Below are positions 41,070 through 49,508 of a DNA stretch of 64,000 nt, one piece after another (within the stretch, counting starts at the first letter, position 1; every line of letters starts with the position of its first letter). Position numbers and translations under genes: made by a program. Below the pieces are notes generated by a model that searched no databases, was not told the DNA's origin, and saw nothing but the letters and a program-made list of their open reading frames with translations. Source of the DNA: Stutzerimonas kunmingensis (GTDB taxonomy: Bacteria; Pseudomonadota; Gammaproteobacteria; Pseudomonadales; Pseudomonadaceae); assembly GCF_002929225.1 (NCBI RefSeq), contig NZ_PISM01000019.1, forward strand, positions 37,344-101,343. The letters are read 5' to 3'.

Positions 41070-42563
41070 ATGAACGCCGTTACCCAAACCGAAACCCGCG
41101 CCATCGAAACCACCGCCGCGCCGCTGGAAGTGGCCGACCCGACCAAGAACCTGATTTTGGTTCCGCTCTCGCAGTTGCTGCCGCGCCGCTCCAAGCGCAA
41201 CGCACGCAAGACCCCGCGCCTGTCCATTCCCGAACTGGCCGCGAGCATCGCCCGCATTGGCCTGCTGCAAAATCTCGTCGTCATTCTTACCGCCGATGGC
41301 GAGCAATACGAAGTGGTGGCCGGCGACCGCCGACTGACCGCGTTGAAGCTGCTGGCGAAAAAGAAGCGCATCGCCGCCGACTTTGAGGTGCCTTGCCTGC
41401 TGGTGCCCGACGCTTCGGCCCGTACCGTCAGCCTCGCGGAAAACCTGCTGCGCGAGCAGATGCACCCGGCCGATCAGTTCGAGGCTTTCGCCGCGCTGGT
41501 CAAGGAAGGCCGGCCCATCGAGGACATTGCCGCCGACTTCGGCGTGTCCCCGCTGGTGGTGCAGCGCCGCTTGAAGCTGGCCAACGTCTCGCCGCGCCTG
41601 CTGACCGACTACCGGGCCGCAGCCGTCACGCTGGAACAGTTGATGGCCCTGAGCATCACCGACGACCACGCCGCGCAGGAAGCCGCGTTCTACGGTGCGC
41701 CCGAATGGCAGCGTGGCGCGTCCGCGCTGCGCGAACGCCTGACCGAGCGCGAAATCGACGCCACGCATCCGCTGGTGCGCTTCGCCGGGCTGGACGCCTA
41801 CACGGCGGCGGGCGGCGGCATCCGCCGCGACCTGTTCGCGGAAGGCGATGCCGGAACCTACCTGACCGACCCCGCGCTGCTGGAAACGCTGGTGCGCGGC
41901 AAGCTGGATGCGCTGGCCGGGAACGTGCGCGCCGAGGGTTGGGCGTGGGTGGAAGCCGTGCCGCACATGAGCTACGCCGAGCGGCAGGCATTCCAGAACG
42001 CGCCGCGCCAGCGCCGCGAACCGACCGCCCGCGAAGCCCGCCGCATTGCCTCGCTGCAAAGCCGCCTCGACAAGATCGACGCCGAACTGGAAGAAGCCTA
42101 CGACGCCGAGGACGAGGACAAGACCGAGGCGTTGGAACCGCGCCGCGAACAGGTCGCCGGGGAACTGCAAGCCGTGGAGGAAGCCTTGCAGGGCTACGCC
42201 CCGGACGTGCGCGCCGTGGCCGGTGCCATCGTCACGCTCGACCGTGAGGGAGAAGCCGTGATTCATCGCGGGCTGCTGCGCGAAGCCGAAGCCAAGGCGC
42301 TGCGCACGCTGGAACGCTTGCGGCAGGGTTTCGGCAGCGCGGAAGGCGAAGCCGGGAACGACGACGAAGGCGAGGACGCCGAGCCGCCCAAGGCCGCGAG
42401 CCTGTCCGACCGGCTGGCGCAGCGGTTGAGCGCGCACCGCACCGCCGCGCTGCAAATCGAAGTCGCCCGGCATCCGCAAGTCGCGCTGGCCGCGCTGGTG
42501 CATGGCATGGTGCAGACCGTCTTGCAGGACAGCCACTACGGCCACGACCTGCCACAGGTGTGA
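41070..42563 (+). CDS. ParB-family protein, element 1
   Basis: A 497-residue ParB/Spo0J-family protein. The ParB N-terminal domain has VVAGDRRLTALKLLAKKK and LAENLLREQMHPADQFEA, the CTP/DNA-contact regions, followed by an HTH near residues 150-175 (IEDIAADFGVSPLVVQRRL). The C-terminal half is rich in charged coiled coil (residues 320-380) and differs from classical plasmid ParB. No ParA is next to it. It may serve element maintenance or regulation. Confidence 0.85.
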   Translation: MNAVTQTETRAIETTAAPLEVADPTKNLILVPLSQLLPRRSKRNARKTPRLSIPELAASIARIGLLQNLVVILTADGEQYEVVAGDRRLTALKLLAKKKRIAADFEVPCLLVPDASARTVSLAENLLREQMHPADQFEAFAALVKEGRPIEDIAADFGVSPLVVQRRLKLANVSPRLLTDYRAAAVTLEQLMALSITDDHAAQEAAFYGAPEWQRGASALRERLTEREIDATHPLVRFAGLDAYTAAGGGIRRDLFAEGDAGTYLTDPALLETLVRGKLDALAGNVRAEGWAWVEAVPHMSYAERQAFQNAPRQRREPTAREARRIASLQSRLDKIDAELEEAYDAEDEDKTEALEPRREQVAGELQAVEEALQGYAPDVRAVAGAIVTLDREGEAVIHRGLLREAEAKALRTLERLRQGFGSAEGEAGNDDEGEDAEPPKAASLSDRLAQRLSAHRTAALQIEVARHPQVALAALVHGMVQTVLQDSHYGHDLPQV

Positions 42564-42565
42564 GC

Positions 42566-43123
42566 ATGAAAGTGCAAGACCGGCTGGAAGGCATGGCCCC
42601 GGACTGGCCGGAATCGCCCGCCGCCGTGGCGCTGCGTGAACTGCAACAGGTGGCGGGTGAAGCCTTGCCGGAGGACAGCGCCGAACTGTTCGCCGCGCTG
42701 CTGGCGAAGCCGCAGGATGAACTGGTGCGCCTGTTGGCCGTGTGCGTGGCGTCCACGGTGGACGTGGTGACGCCCCGCGCTATAGCACAGCAGCCGGGCG
42801 CGGAACTGGCGCAGGCCGTGGGACTGGACATGGCGGCATGGTGGCAGCCCACCGCCGAAGGCTACTTCAAGCACGTTTCCAAGGCGGTGATTCTGGAAGC
42901 CGTGGGCGAGTTCGCACCGTCGCACGCTACCCGGCTGGCGAAGTTGAAGAAGGCGGACATTGCCAGTGAAGCCGAACGGCTGGCTGCTGGCACCGGCTGG
43001 ATGCCTTCGATCTTCAAGACCACTGGCCCGCAGGATGCCATGCAGGAGGCAAGCACGGAGCAGGACGTCCCAAAGGATGACGAGGCAACGGTGGATGAAC
43101 CCACCGAGGCGCTGGCCGCCTAG
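42566..43123 (+). CDS. Small ParB-operon protein, element 1
   Basis: A 185-residue protein beginning two bases after the ParB stop (TGAGCATG). The first ~85 residues are the same in the copy at 61416, after which the copies diverge (GLDMAAWWQPTAEGYF). Sequence resembles the C-terminal part of larger ParB-like proteins on ICEs, but no defined domain is recognised. The tail is acidic. Confidence 0.75.
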   Translation: MKVQDRLEGMAPDWPESPAAVALRELQQVAGEALPEDSAELFAALLAKPQDELVRLLAVCVASTVDVVTPRAIAQQPGAELAQAVGLDMAAWWQPTAEGYFKHVSKAVILEAVGEFAPSHATRLAKLKKADIASEAERLAAGTGWMPSIFKTTGPQDAMQEASTEQDVPKDDEATVDEPTEALAA

Positions 43124-43137
43124 CCTGCACCGAAGGC

Positions 43138-43167
43138 AAGTGCCCCGGCCCTATGACCGGGGCACTT
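43138..43167 (+). terminator. Terminator of the ParB operon, element 1
   Basis: Perfect 11-base arms AAGTGCCCCGG and CCGGGGCACTT lie 14 bases after the stop. There is no long T run. Confidence 0.65.
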
Positions 43168-43255
43168 CGCTGGCAGGAGAACCGCCAATGACCCGCACCA
43201 CCAGCCGCCCATGCATGGTGGCAATCTATGCCTCCGGCGTAGTACGTGCCCGGCG

Positions 43256-43474
43256 CTACGTAGCTTCGCCAGAGTGCGAAATACGTGGATGCAGCCCAAC
43301 AACGACATGGTTTATGACATAGAGCCAACGGCCGTCCGCCTGCCTGCTCACCAACTCGGCGGAACTGCCCGACGCAACAACAGCGCCAGTCAGTTCCCAG
43401 TTCGCGCGCGGCAACGCAAGATCGCGGCCGGCTTTCGAGCTGCGCCCCCGTGCCGCCTTCGCCATCACGGCCAT
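43256..43474 (-). CDS. Possible small protein (hypothetical)
   Basis: A 72-residue frame with protein-like composition (RANWELTGAVVASGSS, GRWLYVINHVVVGLH). No clear ribosome binding site or family. Overlapping on the plus strand is a 44-residue frame (from 43188) with a CAGGAG site, so the strand is uncertain. Confidence 0.35.
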   Translation of the reverse strand: MAVMAKAARGRSSKAGRDLALPRANWELTGAVVASGSSAELVSRQADGRWLYVINHVVVGLHPRISHSGEAT

Positions 43475-43563
43475 GTGGCTTCAATCCCTCGCGCCTTGGC
43501 GCTCTGGAACTGTACGACTACTGTCTGGTATCTATCGCATTCCACATAATTGTGCGGCTACAA

Positions 43564-44910
43564 CTACAGCTCACGTGCTCTCTGCATATTGGCGAGAGCA
43601 AAGGCTGAAAATGCACATAACGCGCTTGCAATCAAAGCCCAGTGCGCTCCTTGCTCAGCGCTAAGGCTTAGAGAGCCTGCGGCAATAACCCCACCAGCCA
43701 TTTGGCCCAGCAACCTGAGTGTGGCTAGAACACCGTTAGATCGACCACTTTCCTGTACAGGACTGTAGCTCAGTATCAATTTGAGGTTTGGTGTTTGAAA
43801 TATGCCAAAACCTGTTCCAGCTACAGCCGCACATAAGCATGCAAGCCAGACCGCCCCCCCTGCGCCTGAAATGGCTAAAAGAGCTATCCCGACAAACATA
43901 AAAAATAACCCGCCAACAAGCAAATGAACGGAATTCCACTTGTCAGAGGCTCGTCCAGAAAAATATGCGGCAATCCCGGAAAATAATGCCCAGAACACCA
44001 GCGCAGTCACAGTTTTTGGCAAGTTTTCGGCGTAGGCAAGCGAAAAAAAGAAAGGCAGAGAAATTAGTGCTGAACCTTGCGCCATATACCCAAGTGTCGT
44101 GATAAAAATTGCAGTAAGAAACTTCCCTTTACTATAAGGATGAGGCAGGAATTTTCTAAAGGACTTCGAGTTGAACAGTATGATGGTTAGTCCGATGGCG
44201 AACGAGGCACCGCCAGCAATGAATCTGGCATTACCATAACCACTCAATCCCAACGCCGCGAGTGAAAAGGCGATTAGAAACAGTCCCGCCACAACGATAA
44301 AAAAATCCAGCCAAGGAATTGCGACTGAATCTTTACGATGGTCGTTTGGTAAAAAAGCGGCGGTCATAATAAAAACAACTGTGCCAATCATAAAATTCAA
44401 AAAGAATATGAGTGACCAAGATCCATAAGATAGAATTATCGATGAAATCAAAGGCCCCGCACAAAAAGATAAGGCCACCACCAATGCACTAAATCCGATC
44501 GCCTTTCCAAATTGATGTGCAGGATATATGCTTCTTATGATTGCTATATTGACTGCAGTCATGGCACTCCCACCTAATCCCTGGATTGCTCTAATTAAAA
44601 CAAGATGATCGAAAGATGTGGCGATCGAGCAAGCAAGTGATGAGGCCGCGAATAAAATAGATCCGAGTATGTAAATGACTTTGTAGCCAATCGCATCGCC
44701 TAGTGCAGAAAAAACCAGCAATGAAGCAACCATCGAAATTTGATAAGCGTTGACTATAAATATAGAATCCGCAGCGGCAACATTTAATTGAAAAGCAATT
44801 CTCGGCAGTGCAACATTCACCATCGAGACATCAAGAATGGCGGCTGCAACTCCAAGAAGAATTGCTGACATTGCAACGACTCTCTCATCCACACAACTCA
44901 TAGAGTTCAC
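43564..44910 (-). CDS. DHA2-type MFS exporter
   Basis: A 448-residue membrane transporter with 12-14 hydrophobic segments. The first helix carries LDVSMVNVALPRI, the DHA2 (multidrug H+ antiporter) signature, and AIQGLGGSAM is motif C-like. GC content and codon use are clearly lower than in neighbours. It ends the five-gene AT-rich operon and starts 24 bases after the HAD gene, so it probably exports the product or confers self-resistance. Confidence 0.8.
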   Translation of the reverse strand: MNSMSCVDERVVAMSAILLGVAAAILDVSMVNVALPRIAFQLNVAAADSIFIVNAYQISMVASLLVFSALGDAIGYKVIYILGSILFAASSLACSIATSFDHLVLIRAIQGLGGSAMTAVNIAIIRSIYPAHQFGKAIGFSALVVALSFCAGPLISSIILSYGSWSLIFFLNFMIGTVVFIMTAAFLPNDHRKDSVAIPWLDFFIVVAGLFLIAFSLAALGLSGYGNARFIAGGASFAIGLTIILFNSKSFRKFLPHPYSKGKFLTAIFITTLGYMAQGSALISLPFFFSLAYAENLPKTVTALVFWALFSGIAAYFSGRASDKWNSVHLLVGGLFFMFVGIALLAISGAGGAVWLACLCAAVAGTGFGIFQTPNLKLILSYSPVQESGRSNGVLATLRLLGQMAGGVIAAGSLSLSAEQGAHWALIASALCAFSAFALANMQRAREL

Positions 44911-44934
44911 GGCCTGCTCAGTATTATTTAAGTC

Positions 44935-45570
44935 TCAGCATAAGGCTGGCACAGAAGGCTTCAACCAGATGGCCACTCCATATACTGATCTAAGCGTTCT
45001 AATGATTCCGTCAACTGGATTAGGCCCTGCGGCTAAGTGAGCGTTCCACCCAAGACTCTTTGCCGTGTTAATATTGGCAAGTGAGTCATCAAAAAAAATT
45101 ACTTCTTCCGCTGCTGATCGAATTGAACGTTCCACGTCTTTGAAGGCGTCTTGACTGGGCTTCTTTTTCTTCATCAGGAAAGATACGAAAGCATCCTCGT
45201 ACTGAAAGGCATATTTTTTTATATGATTCCAATGCGCTTCGTTAGTATTGGAAAACAAAACCACCTCAACTTCCAGATCGGCCAGTTTTGACAACAACTC
45301 GACAGCGCCAGGAAAGGGGCCTTTCAGCCGTTTTTCTATAAACCACTGTTCGATAGGAATGGCTCCGTCCGGGTGTTTGCTAATGGCTTTAAGGTTTTTG
45401 AAGAAGGCTTCCGTGCCGATATTGCCGATGCTATAGTCATCAAGAAGGATTCGCACCTGCAAGATGTCCTGTGGTTCAAGCCAGGAATCAATAGTTGGCC
45501 CTAATTCTACCAACACGTTGCCGACATCAAAGCAAATCACATAATTCCCAGCTTTGGCTTGCATAATCAA
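44935..45570 (-). CDS. HAD-family phosphatase, YihX-like
   Basis: A 211-residue haloacid-dehalogenase-superfamily protein. Motif I is ICFDVGNVLVELG with the nucleophile Asp, motif II is LFSNTNEAHW, motif III is a Lys-Pro-type segment (KKKKPSQDAF), and motif IV is IFFDDSLANI. The pattern is that of YihX, a sugar-phosphate phosphatase. The start overlaps the Nudix stop by four bases. The substrate is likely a small phosphorylated metabolite. Confidence 0.78.
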   Translation of the reverse strand: MIMQAKAGNYVICFDVGNVLVELGPTIDSWLEPQDILQVRILLDDYSIGNIGTEAFFKNLKAISKHPDGAIPIEQWFIEKRLKGPFPGAVELLSKLADLEVEVVLFSNTNEAHWNHIKKYAFQYEDAFVSFLMKKKKPSQDAFKDVERSIRSAAEEVIFFDDSLANINTAKSLGWNAHLAAGPNPVDGIIRTLRSVYGVAIWLKPSVPALC

Positions 45571-45983
45571 GAATGCTCTTCTTTCGAGAAGGTTTTCCAG
45601 GCGCCTGTTTTGCCAGCGTGGGCATCCAGAATCCTGACTCGGGTGTTGTTTTTCATAGGAGAAGGAAGATCGTCTACGGGAAAGAACTCAGCGGCAGCGA
45701 TCTCCGAATCGGGTTGCCAATCCTCCCGTGCAACAATTCTGCACGAAAAATATATGACGATATCCGATTTGAAAGGCGCCGAATATAATCCTACCAGTCT
45801 TTCGATAACGACCTTGTATCCGGTTTCCTCAAGGACTTCCCTGGTCACACCATCTTCAGGCGACTCTCCATCTTCAAGCCTGCCCCCAGGTACAGTCCAT
45901 CCATAAGGCGGGTAGTTCCTTTGCACGCAAAGAACTTCTCCCTTGTCATTTAAAATGTTCGCAAAAACGCCAATCGTCGCCAT
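45567..45983 (-). CDS. Nudix hydrolase
   Basis: A 138-residue Nudix protein with the box GRLEDGESPEDGV followed by REVLEETGY (GX5EX7REUXEEXGU). These enzymes cleave nucleoside diphosphates linked to another group, or 8-oxo-nucleotides. It overlaps the HAD gene by four bases and follows the acyltransferase by two. In this operon it might process a nucleotide-linked intermediate together with the phosphatase. Confidence 0.85.
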   Translation of the reverse strand: MATIGVFANILNDKGEVLCVQRNYPPYGWTVPGGRLEDGESPEDGVTREVLEETGYKVVIERLVGLYSAPFKSDIVIYFSCRIVAREDWQPDSEIAAAEFFPVDDLPSPMKNNTRVRILDAHAGKTGAWKTFSKEEHS

Positions 45984-45985
45984 CG

Positions 45986-46648
45986 TTATAAATCTCCGTT
46001 ATCTTCAGAACTAAGCTTGCTAGCGCCCGCGTTCCACTCTCCTTGCGGGCGGTCGCCCTGGACATATGCTGGATTTCCATATGCAAGCGTTCCAGGAGGG
46101 ATATTTCGCGTAACCACCGACCCCGCGCCAATAAAAGCATTTGTCCCTACGGTCACATTGCCCAGCAAAGTCGTTCCGCTTCCAATTCTGGCCCCAGAGA
46201 GTATCTTGGGGGCGCGCAATATCTCGCCGACACGCCAGCGCATCTCGTTATCATTTACGGTGACAACCCTTGCGCCAATTTGCACATTGTCACCAATTGA
46301 GCAGTTTCCGGTGATGTGGGTCAATGCCGAAATTCTGACATTTTCTCCAACCGTGGAATCACGCTCCAAACAGACAAAATGTGAGATCACGCTATTCGCG
46401 CCGATCTTTACCCGCGCGCGAATTACGGCATTGTGTCCGATGATGGAGTTTTCCCCAATGCTGACACCAGAGCACAACAAAGCCCCCGATCTTATTCGGG
46501 CACCTCGTCTCACTACAATCGGGCCACTGTTCACGCCATCATCCTCGTTTGGAATAAACCTTACGTCGGATGATATGAGCGCACCTTCTTCCACTTGCAG
46601 TAAGCCATGTTGGACTGCCTGCTCATAACTTAGTATTTCCGCTACCAT
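45986..46648 (-). CDS. Left-handed beta-helix acyltransferase
   Basis: A 220-residue hexapeptide-repeat protein. Repeats such as IGENSIIGHNAVIRARVKIG form a left-handed beta helix from about residue 50 to 190, ending in the conserved IGAGSVVTRNIPPGTLAYGNPA. Such enzymes move acetyl or other acyl groups from CoA or ACP to sugars or amines. It overlaps the acyl-CoA-dehydrogenase-like gene by seven bases, suggesting a shared pathway. Confidence 0.83.
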   Translation of the reverse strand: MVAEILSYEQAVQHGLLQVEEGALISSDVRFIPNEDDGVNSGPIVVRRGARIRSGALLCSGVSIGENSIIGHNAVIRARVKIGANSVISHFVCLERDSTVGENVRISALTHITGNCSIGDNVQIGARVVTVNDNEMRWRVGEILRAPKILSGARIGSGTTLLGNVTVGTNAFIGAGSVVTRNIPPGTLAYGNPAYVQGDRPQGEWNAGASKLSSEDNGDL

Positions 46649-47871
46649 AGTTGACGCTCCCGTGCTGGTGAAGAAGTGTTAAATTCACGTCCTAAGGACA
46701 AAGAATATAGTTCTTCGCCCAGGATTCCTCTTGCGACCTGTCCTCGAAGAACGTCGGTAGTGCCATCTGCAATCCTTAGTCCCAGAAGGTCTCGTAACGA
46801 TTTTTCGAGCTGTGCTTCCGCCGAGTAGCCGTATGCACCGTGCACGAGCATGCTCCACTGGACTGCTGCAATTGATGCTTCTACACCTTCTGCTTTAGCC
46901 ATGGCCGCGTCGACGTAGCTGTATTGCTTGAGGTCTATGCGCTGCGCTGCGCTTTGCACCAATAGCCACACCATATGCAGCCGAGATGCGTGTTTTGCAA
47001 ACTCCTGCTGCAGATGCGTGAATCTACCTATTTGCCCAGAAAAGGCTTCCCGGGTTCGCATTCGGTTCTTAGCCTTGTCTAATGCTTTTTCGGCTGAACC
47101 TATTGCCGCGGCAGCCATTGCACAGCGCCAGAATGAGAAATGAGTGGAAAAAATCGAAAAACCTTGTCCTTCACCACCAATTCGATTTTTTGCTGGCACC
47201 CATACCTTCTCTAGATCAAGCTGCCCCCAGGATATGCCGCGAAGTCCCATTGCTTCAATATCGGCTATTTGAATCGCTGGATTAGATTTTTCGACCATGA
47301 AGACGGTCAGCCCCTGTTCGGCGCCGACTATATTTGCAAATACTATTAGAGTATCCGACTGCCTTAGACGAGCCACATATTTCTTTTGCCCATTTATTTC
47401 GTATCCACCGTCCAGACGTTTTGCAGTGGTCTTTATGGCATGTAGATCAGAGCCGCCATCTTCTTCAGTTATGCATATTGCGGCAAAACTTCTTGCGCTT
47501 GCTATTTCGCCAAGCTGAGAGCTGAATTGATTTTGCTTTTTTGAGGCTAAAAAAACTCGCCCATGTCCGAGGCCTGGGACATCTCGGAGGTCAAGACTGA
47601 TACTTCCGAAGAATTTAAAGATACTCATAAGGGCACGAGCACTTAGTACAGCTTGCTCACCTGGTCTACTATTTTTGTAGTCCAAGGACGCCAAGCCGGG
47701 AATCATCCTCCGCCAAGTCAAAGGATCATGCAACTCTTCTTTATCGCTCAACTCTTCTAGAGTCGAGAGAATTCTGTCGCCCATTTTTTCGCAAAAAATT
47801 TGAGGAAGACGTATGCCCATGATCTTACCGTTGGCTAGATGGTTGGATTTCAGTCTGAAACTCTGCGGCAC
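46642..47871 (-). CDS. Acyl-CoA-dehydrogenase-like flavoprotein
   Basis: A 409-residue member of the acyl-CoA dehydrogenase family. The N-terminal helical domain is followed by the FAD-binding middle (AICITEEDGGSDLHAIKTTA) and the C-terminal helical domain ending in IADGTTDVLRGQVARGILG. In classical enzymes the position before GT holds a Glu-Gly that supplies the catalytic base; here it is Asp-Gly. Family members in secondary metabolism act on carrier-protein-bound or amine substrates. It is the first gene of the AT-rich operon, with an AT-rich upstream region. Confidence 0.8.
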   Translation of the reverse strand: MPQSFRLKSNHLANGKIMGIRLPQIFCEKMGDRILSTLEELSDKEELHDPLTWRRMIPGLASLDYKNSRPGEQAVLSARALMSIFKFFGSISLDLRDVPGLGHGRVFLASKKQNQFSSQLGEIASARSFAAICITEEDGGSDLHAIKTTAKRLDGGYEINGQKKYVARLRQSDTLIVFANIVGAEQGLTVFMVEKSNPAIQIADIEAMGLRGISWGQLDLEKVWVPAKNRIGGEGQGFSIFSTHFSFWRCAMAAAAIGSAEKALDKAKNRMRTREAFSGQIGRFTHLQQEFAKHASRLHMVWLLVQSAAQRIDLKQYSYVDAAMAKAEGVEASIAAVQWSMLVHGAYGYSAEAQLEKSLRDLLGLRIADGTTDVLRGQVARGILGEELYSLSLGREFNTSSPARERQLW

Positions 47872-47928
47872 TTCGGATGCTGGGTAGCACCATCAAGTCA
47901 CAGCAAAGAAAAGTCCCCCTCCAATCTA

Positions 47929-48033
47929 ATGGAGTTTTTGGAAAGCACCATTGCTTTATTGGCATTGATTATTGCTTATTTGGCCTTAATTAAAGTTGCT
48001 TCTTCACGCCATATCTCATTCCGAAATTTATAA
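47929..48033 (+). CDS. Possible 34-residue membrane peptide
   Basis: An ATG frame encoding a hydrophobic peptide with one likely membrane helix (STIALLALIIAYLALIKVA) and a basic tail. It lies in the AT-rich region between the acyl-CoA-dehydrogenase-like gene and element 2. The ribosome binding site is weak. It could be a toxin-like peptide, but chance is not excluded. Confidence 0.25.
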   Translation: MEFLESTIALLALIIAYLALIKVASSRHISFRNL

Positions 48034-48308
48034 TTTACTTTTTATTATTAAAAAGAAGGACATGCTCTTCGTTGTGAGGGGTTCTGGATGTCGCGTTTCG
48101 TAGCCGATGTGATGCGCTACTGCACTTTTTTGTTTTGACGATGACTCCAGCCCGGCACTTCGCTGGACTGCGCCTAAGCCCGCTACAGCAGGTTTATCAA
48201 GGACTTAGGTGCGTCCATCATATGCCGGTGCTTTCCGAAACTTGACCCGGCTTCCGGTCGCGTGGCTCCCATGTGGCTCTTGGAAACCGAGGTTTCCGAG
48301 GAGTCATC
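48034..48308 (+). other. Junction between elements and integrase upstream region
   Basis: The first 90 bases are AT-rich non-coding DNA. From the T-rich site at 48126 the sequence matches the region upstream of integrase 1 (23492-23673), including GGTGCTTTCCGAAACTTGAC and the GAGGAGTCATC ribosome binding site. Confidence 0.6.
48126..48150 (+). other. Putative attachment site between elements 1 and 2
   Basis: TTTTTTGTTTT and GACGATGACTCCAG match the left site at 23492-23515. It marks the left end of element 2 and the apparent right end of element 1. Confidence 0.5.
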
Positions 48309-49508
48309 ATGGCAAGAATCAAACTCACCAAGTCCGCCATCGATGCGGCAAAGCCCCAGGCGCAGGCCGTCGAACTCCGGGACACCGTGGTGCCCGGCTT
48401 CCTGTGCAAGATCACCCCGGCGGGTCGTAAGGTGTTCATGCTCCAGTACCGCACGAACGCCGGCGAGCGCCGCAAGCCTGCCTTGGGCCAGTTTGGCGAG
48501 CTGACCGTCGAACAGGCCCGCTTCATGGCGCAGGAGTGGCTGGCCGAAGTGCGCAAGGGCGGCGACCCGAGCGCGGCCAAGGCCGCCGCCCGCAAGGCGC
48601 CGACCATGAAGGAGTATTGCTCTACCTTCATGGAGGACTACTCCAAGCAGCGCAACAAGCCCAGCACCCAGCGCGGCTACCAGGGCGTTATTGACCGCTG
48701 CATCGTCCCCATCATGGGGCGTATGAAGGTAAAGGACGTTAGGCGCCCCGACGTGGCCGCGCTGATGAAGAAACTGGCCCACAAGCCGGCCGAGGCCAAC
48801 CGCACCTTCGGCGTGCTGCGCAAGATGTTCAACATGGCCGAGGTGTGGGGACTGCGCCCTGACGGCACGAATCCGTGCCGCCACGTCCCGATGTACCCGC
48901 CCGGCAAGGAAACCCGGCTCATCGTGGACGATGAACTGGTGCGGATCTTCCGCCACCTGGAGCATCTGGAGGCGGAAGGACTGGAGAACTACGTCATTCC
49001 GTTGGCGATCCGGTTGCAGTTCGAGTTCGCCGCCCGGCGCTCTGAAATCTGCCCGCTGGAATGGGGCTGGGTTGATCTGGAGAAGCGCCGGGTTGTCTGG
49101 CCCGACAGCAAGACCGGCGGCATTTCCAAGCCCATGAGCGAGGAAGCCTATCGGCTGCTTTCGACGGCGCCGCGCCTAGAGGGTTGCCCCTACGTCCTGC
49201 CATCGCCCAACGACCCGGCCAAACACATGACCCACGGCGAACACTATGGCGGCTGGAAGCGCGTGCTCAAGGCTGCCGGTGTGCCGCACGTCGGTACGCA
49301 TGGCATCCGCCATCGCTCAACAACCGACATTGCCAATTCGGGCGTGCCGACCAAGGTAGGCATGAAGCTGACGGGCCACAAGACCGTGGCGATGTTCATG
49401 CACTACGTCCACACCGAGGACAAGCCGGTGCGGGAAGCGGCCGAACTGGTGGCGAGCCGACGGCAGGCCATCACGGGCGTGCGGCAACCAACGGAGGCCC
49501 TGGCATGA
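48309..49508 (+). CDS. int: Tyrosine integrase of element 2
   Basis: A 399-residue P4-type tyrosine recombinase that would insert and excise the element. Domains are an Arm-binding N-terminus (DUF4102-like, MARIKLTKSAIDAAK), core-binding domain (residues 110-190) and catalytic domain. Catalytic residues are Arg in RRSEICPLEW, HGIRHRSTT and Tyr in MHYVHTEDKP. The start is set by a GAGGAG eight bases upstream. It is very similar to the broken copy at 23674 and may act on both elements. Confidence 0.92.
   Translation: MARIKLTKSAIDAAKPQAQAVELRDTVVPGFLCKITPAGRKVFMLQYRTNAGERRKPALGQFGELTVEQARFMAQEWLAEVRKGGDPSAAKAAARKAPTMKEYCSTFMEDYSKQRNKPSTQRGYQGVIDRCIVPIMGRMKVKDVRRPDVAALMKKLAHKPAEANRTFGVLRKMFNMAEVWGLRPDGTNPCRHVPMYPPGKETRLIVDDELVRIFRHLEHLEAEGLENYVIPLAIRLQFEFAARRSEICPLEWGWVDLEKRRVVWPDSKTGGISKPMSEEAYRLLSTAPRLEGCPYVLPSPNDPAKHMTHGEHYGGWKRVLKAAGVPHVGTHGIRHRSTTDIANSGVPTKVGMKLTGHKTVAMFMHYVHTEDKPVREAAELVASRRQAITGVRQPTEALA

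Larger units (their letters stand above)
39737..43130 (+). repeat. Direct repeat of the DUF932/ParB module, copy 1
   Basis: About 3.4 kb here is homologous to 58600-61970. It covers a GC-rich leader, the DUF932 gene, the ParB gene and most of the small third gene. Within it, 42349-42820 shows no difference by eye from 61199-61670. Confidence 0.9.
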
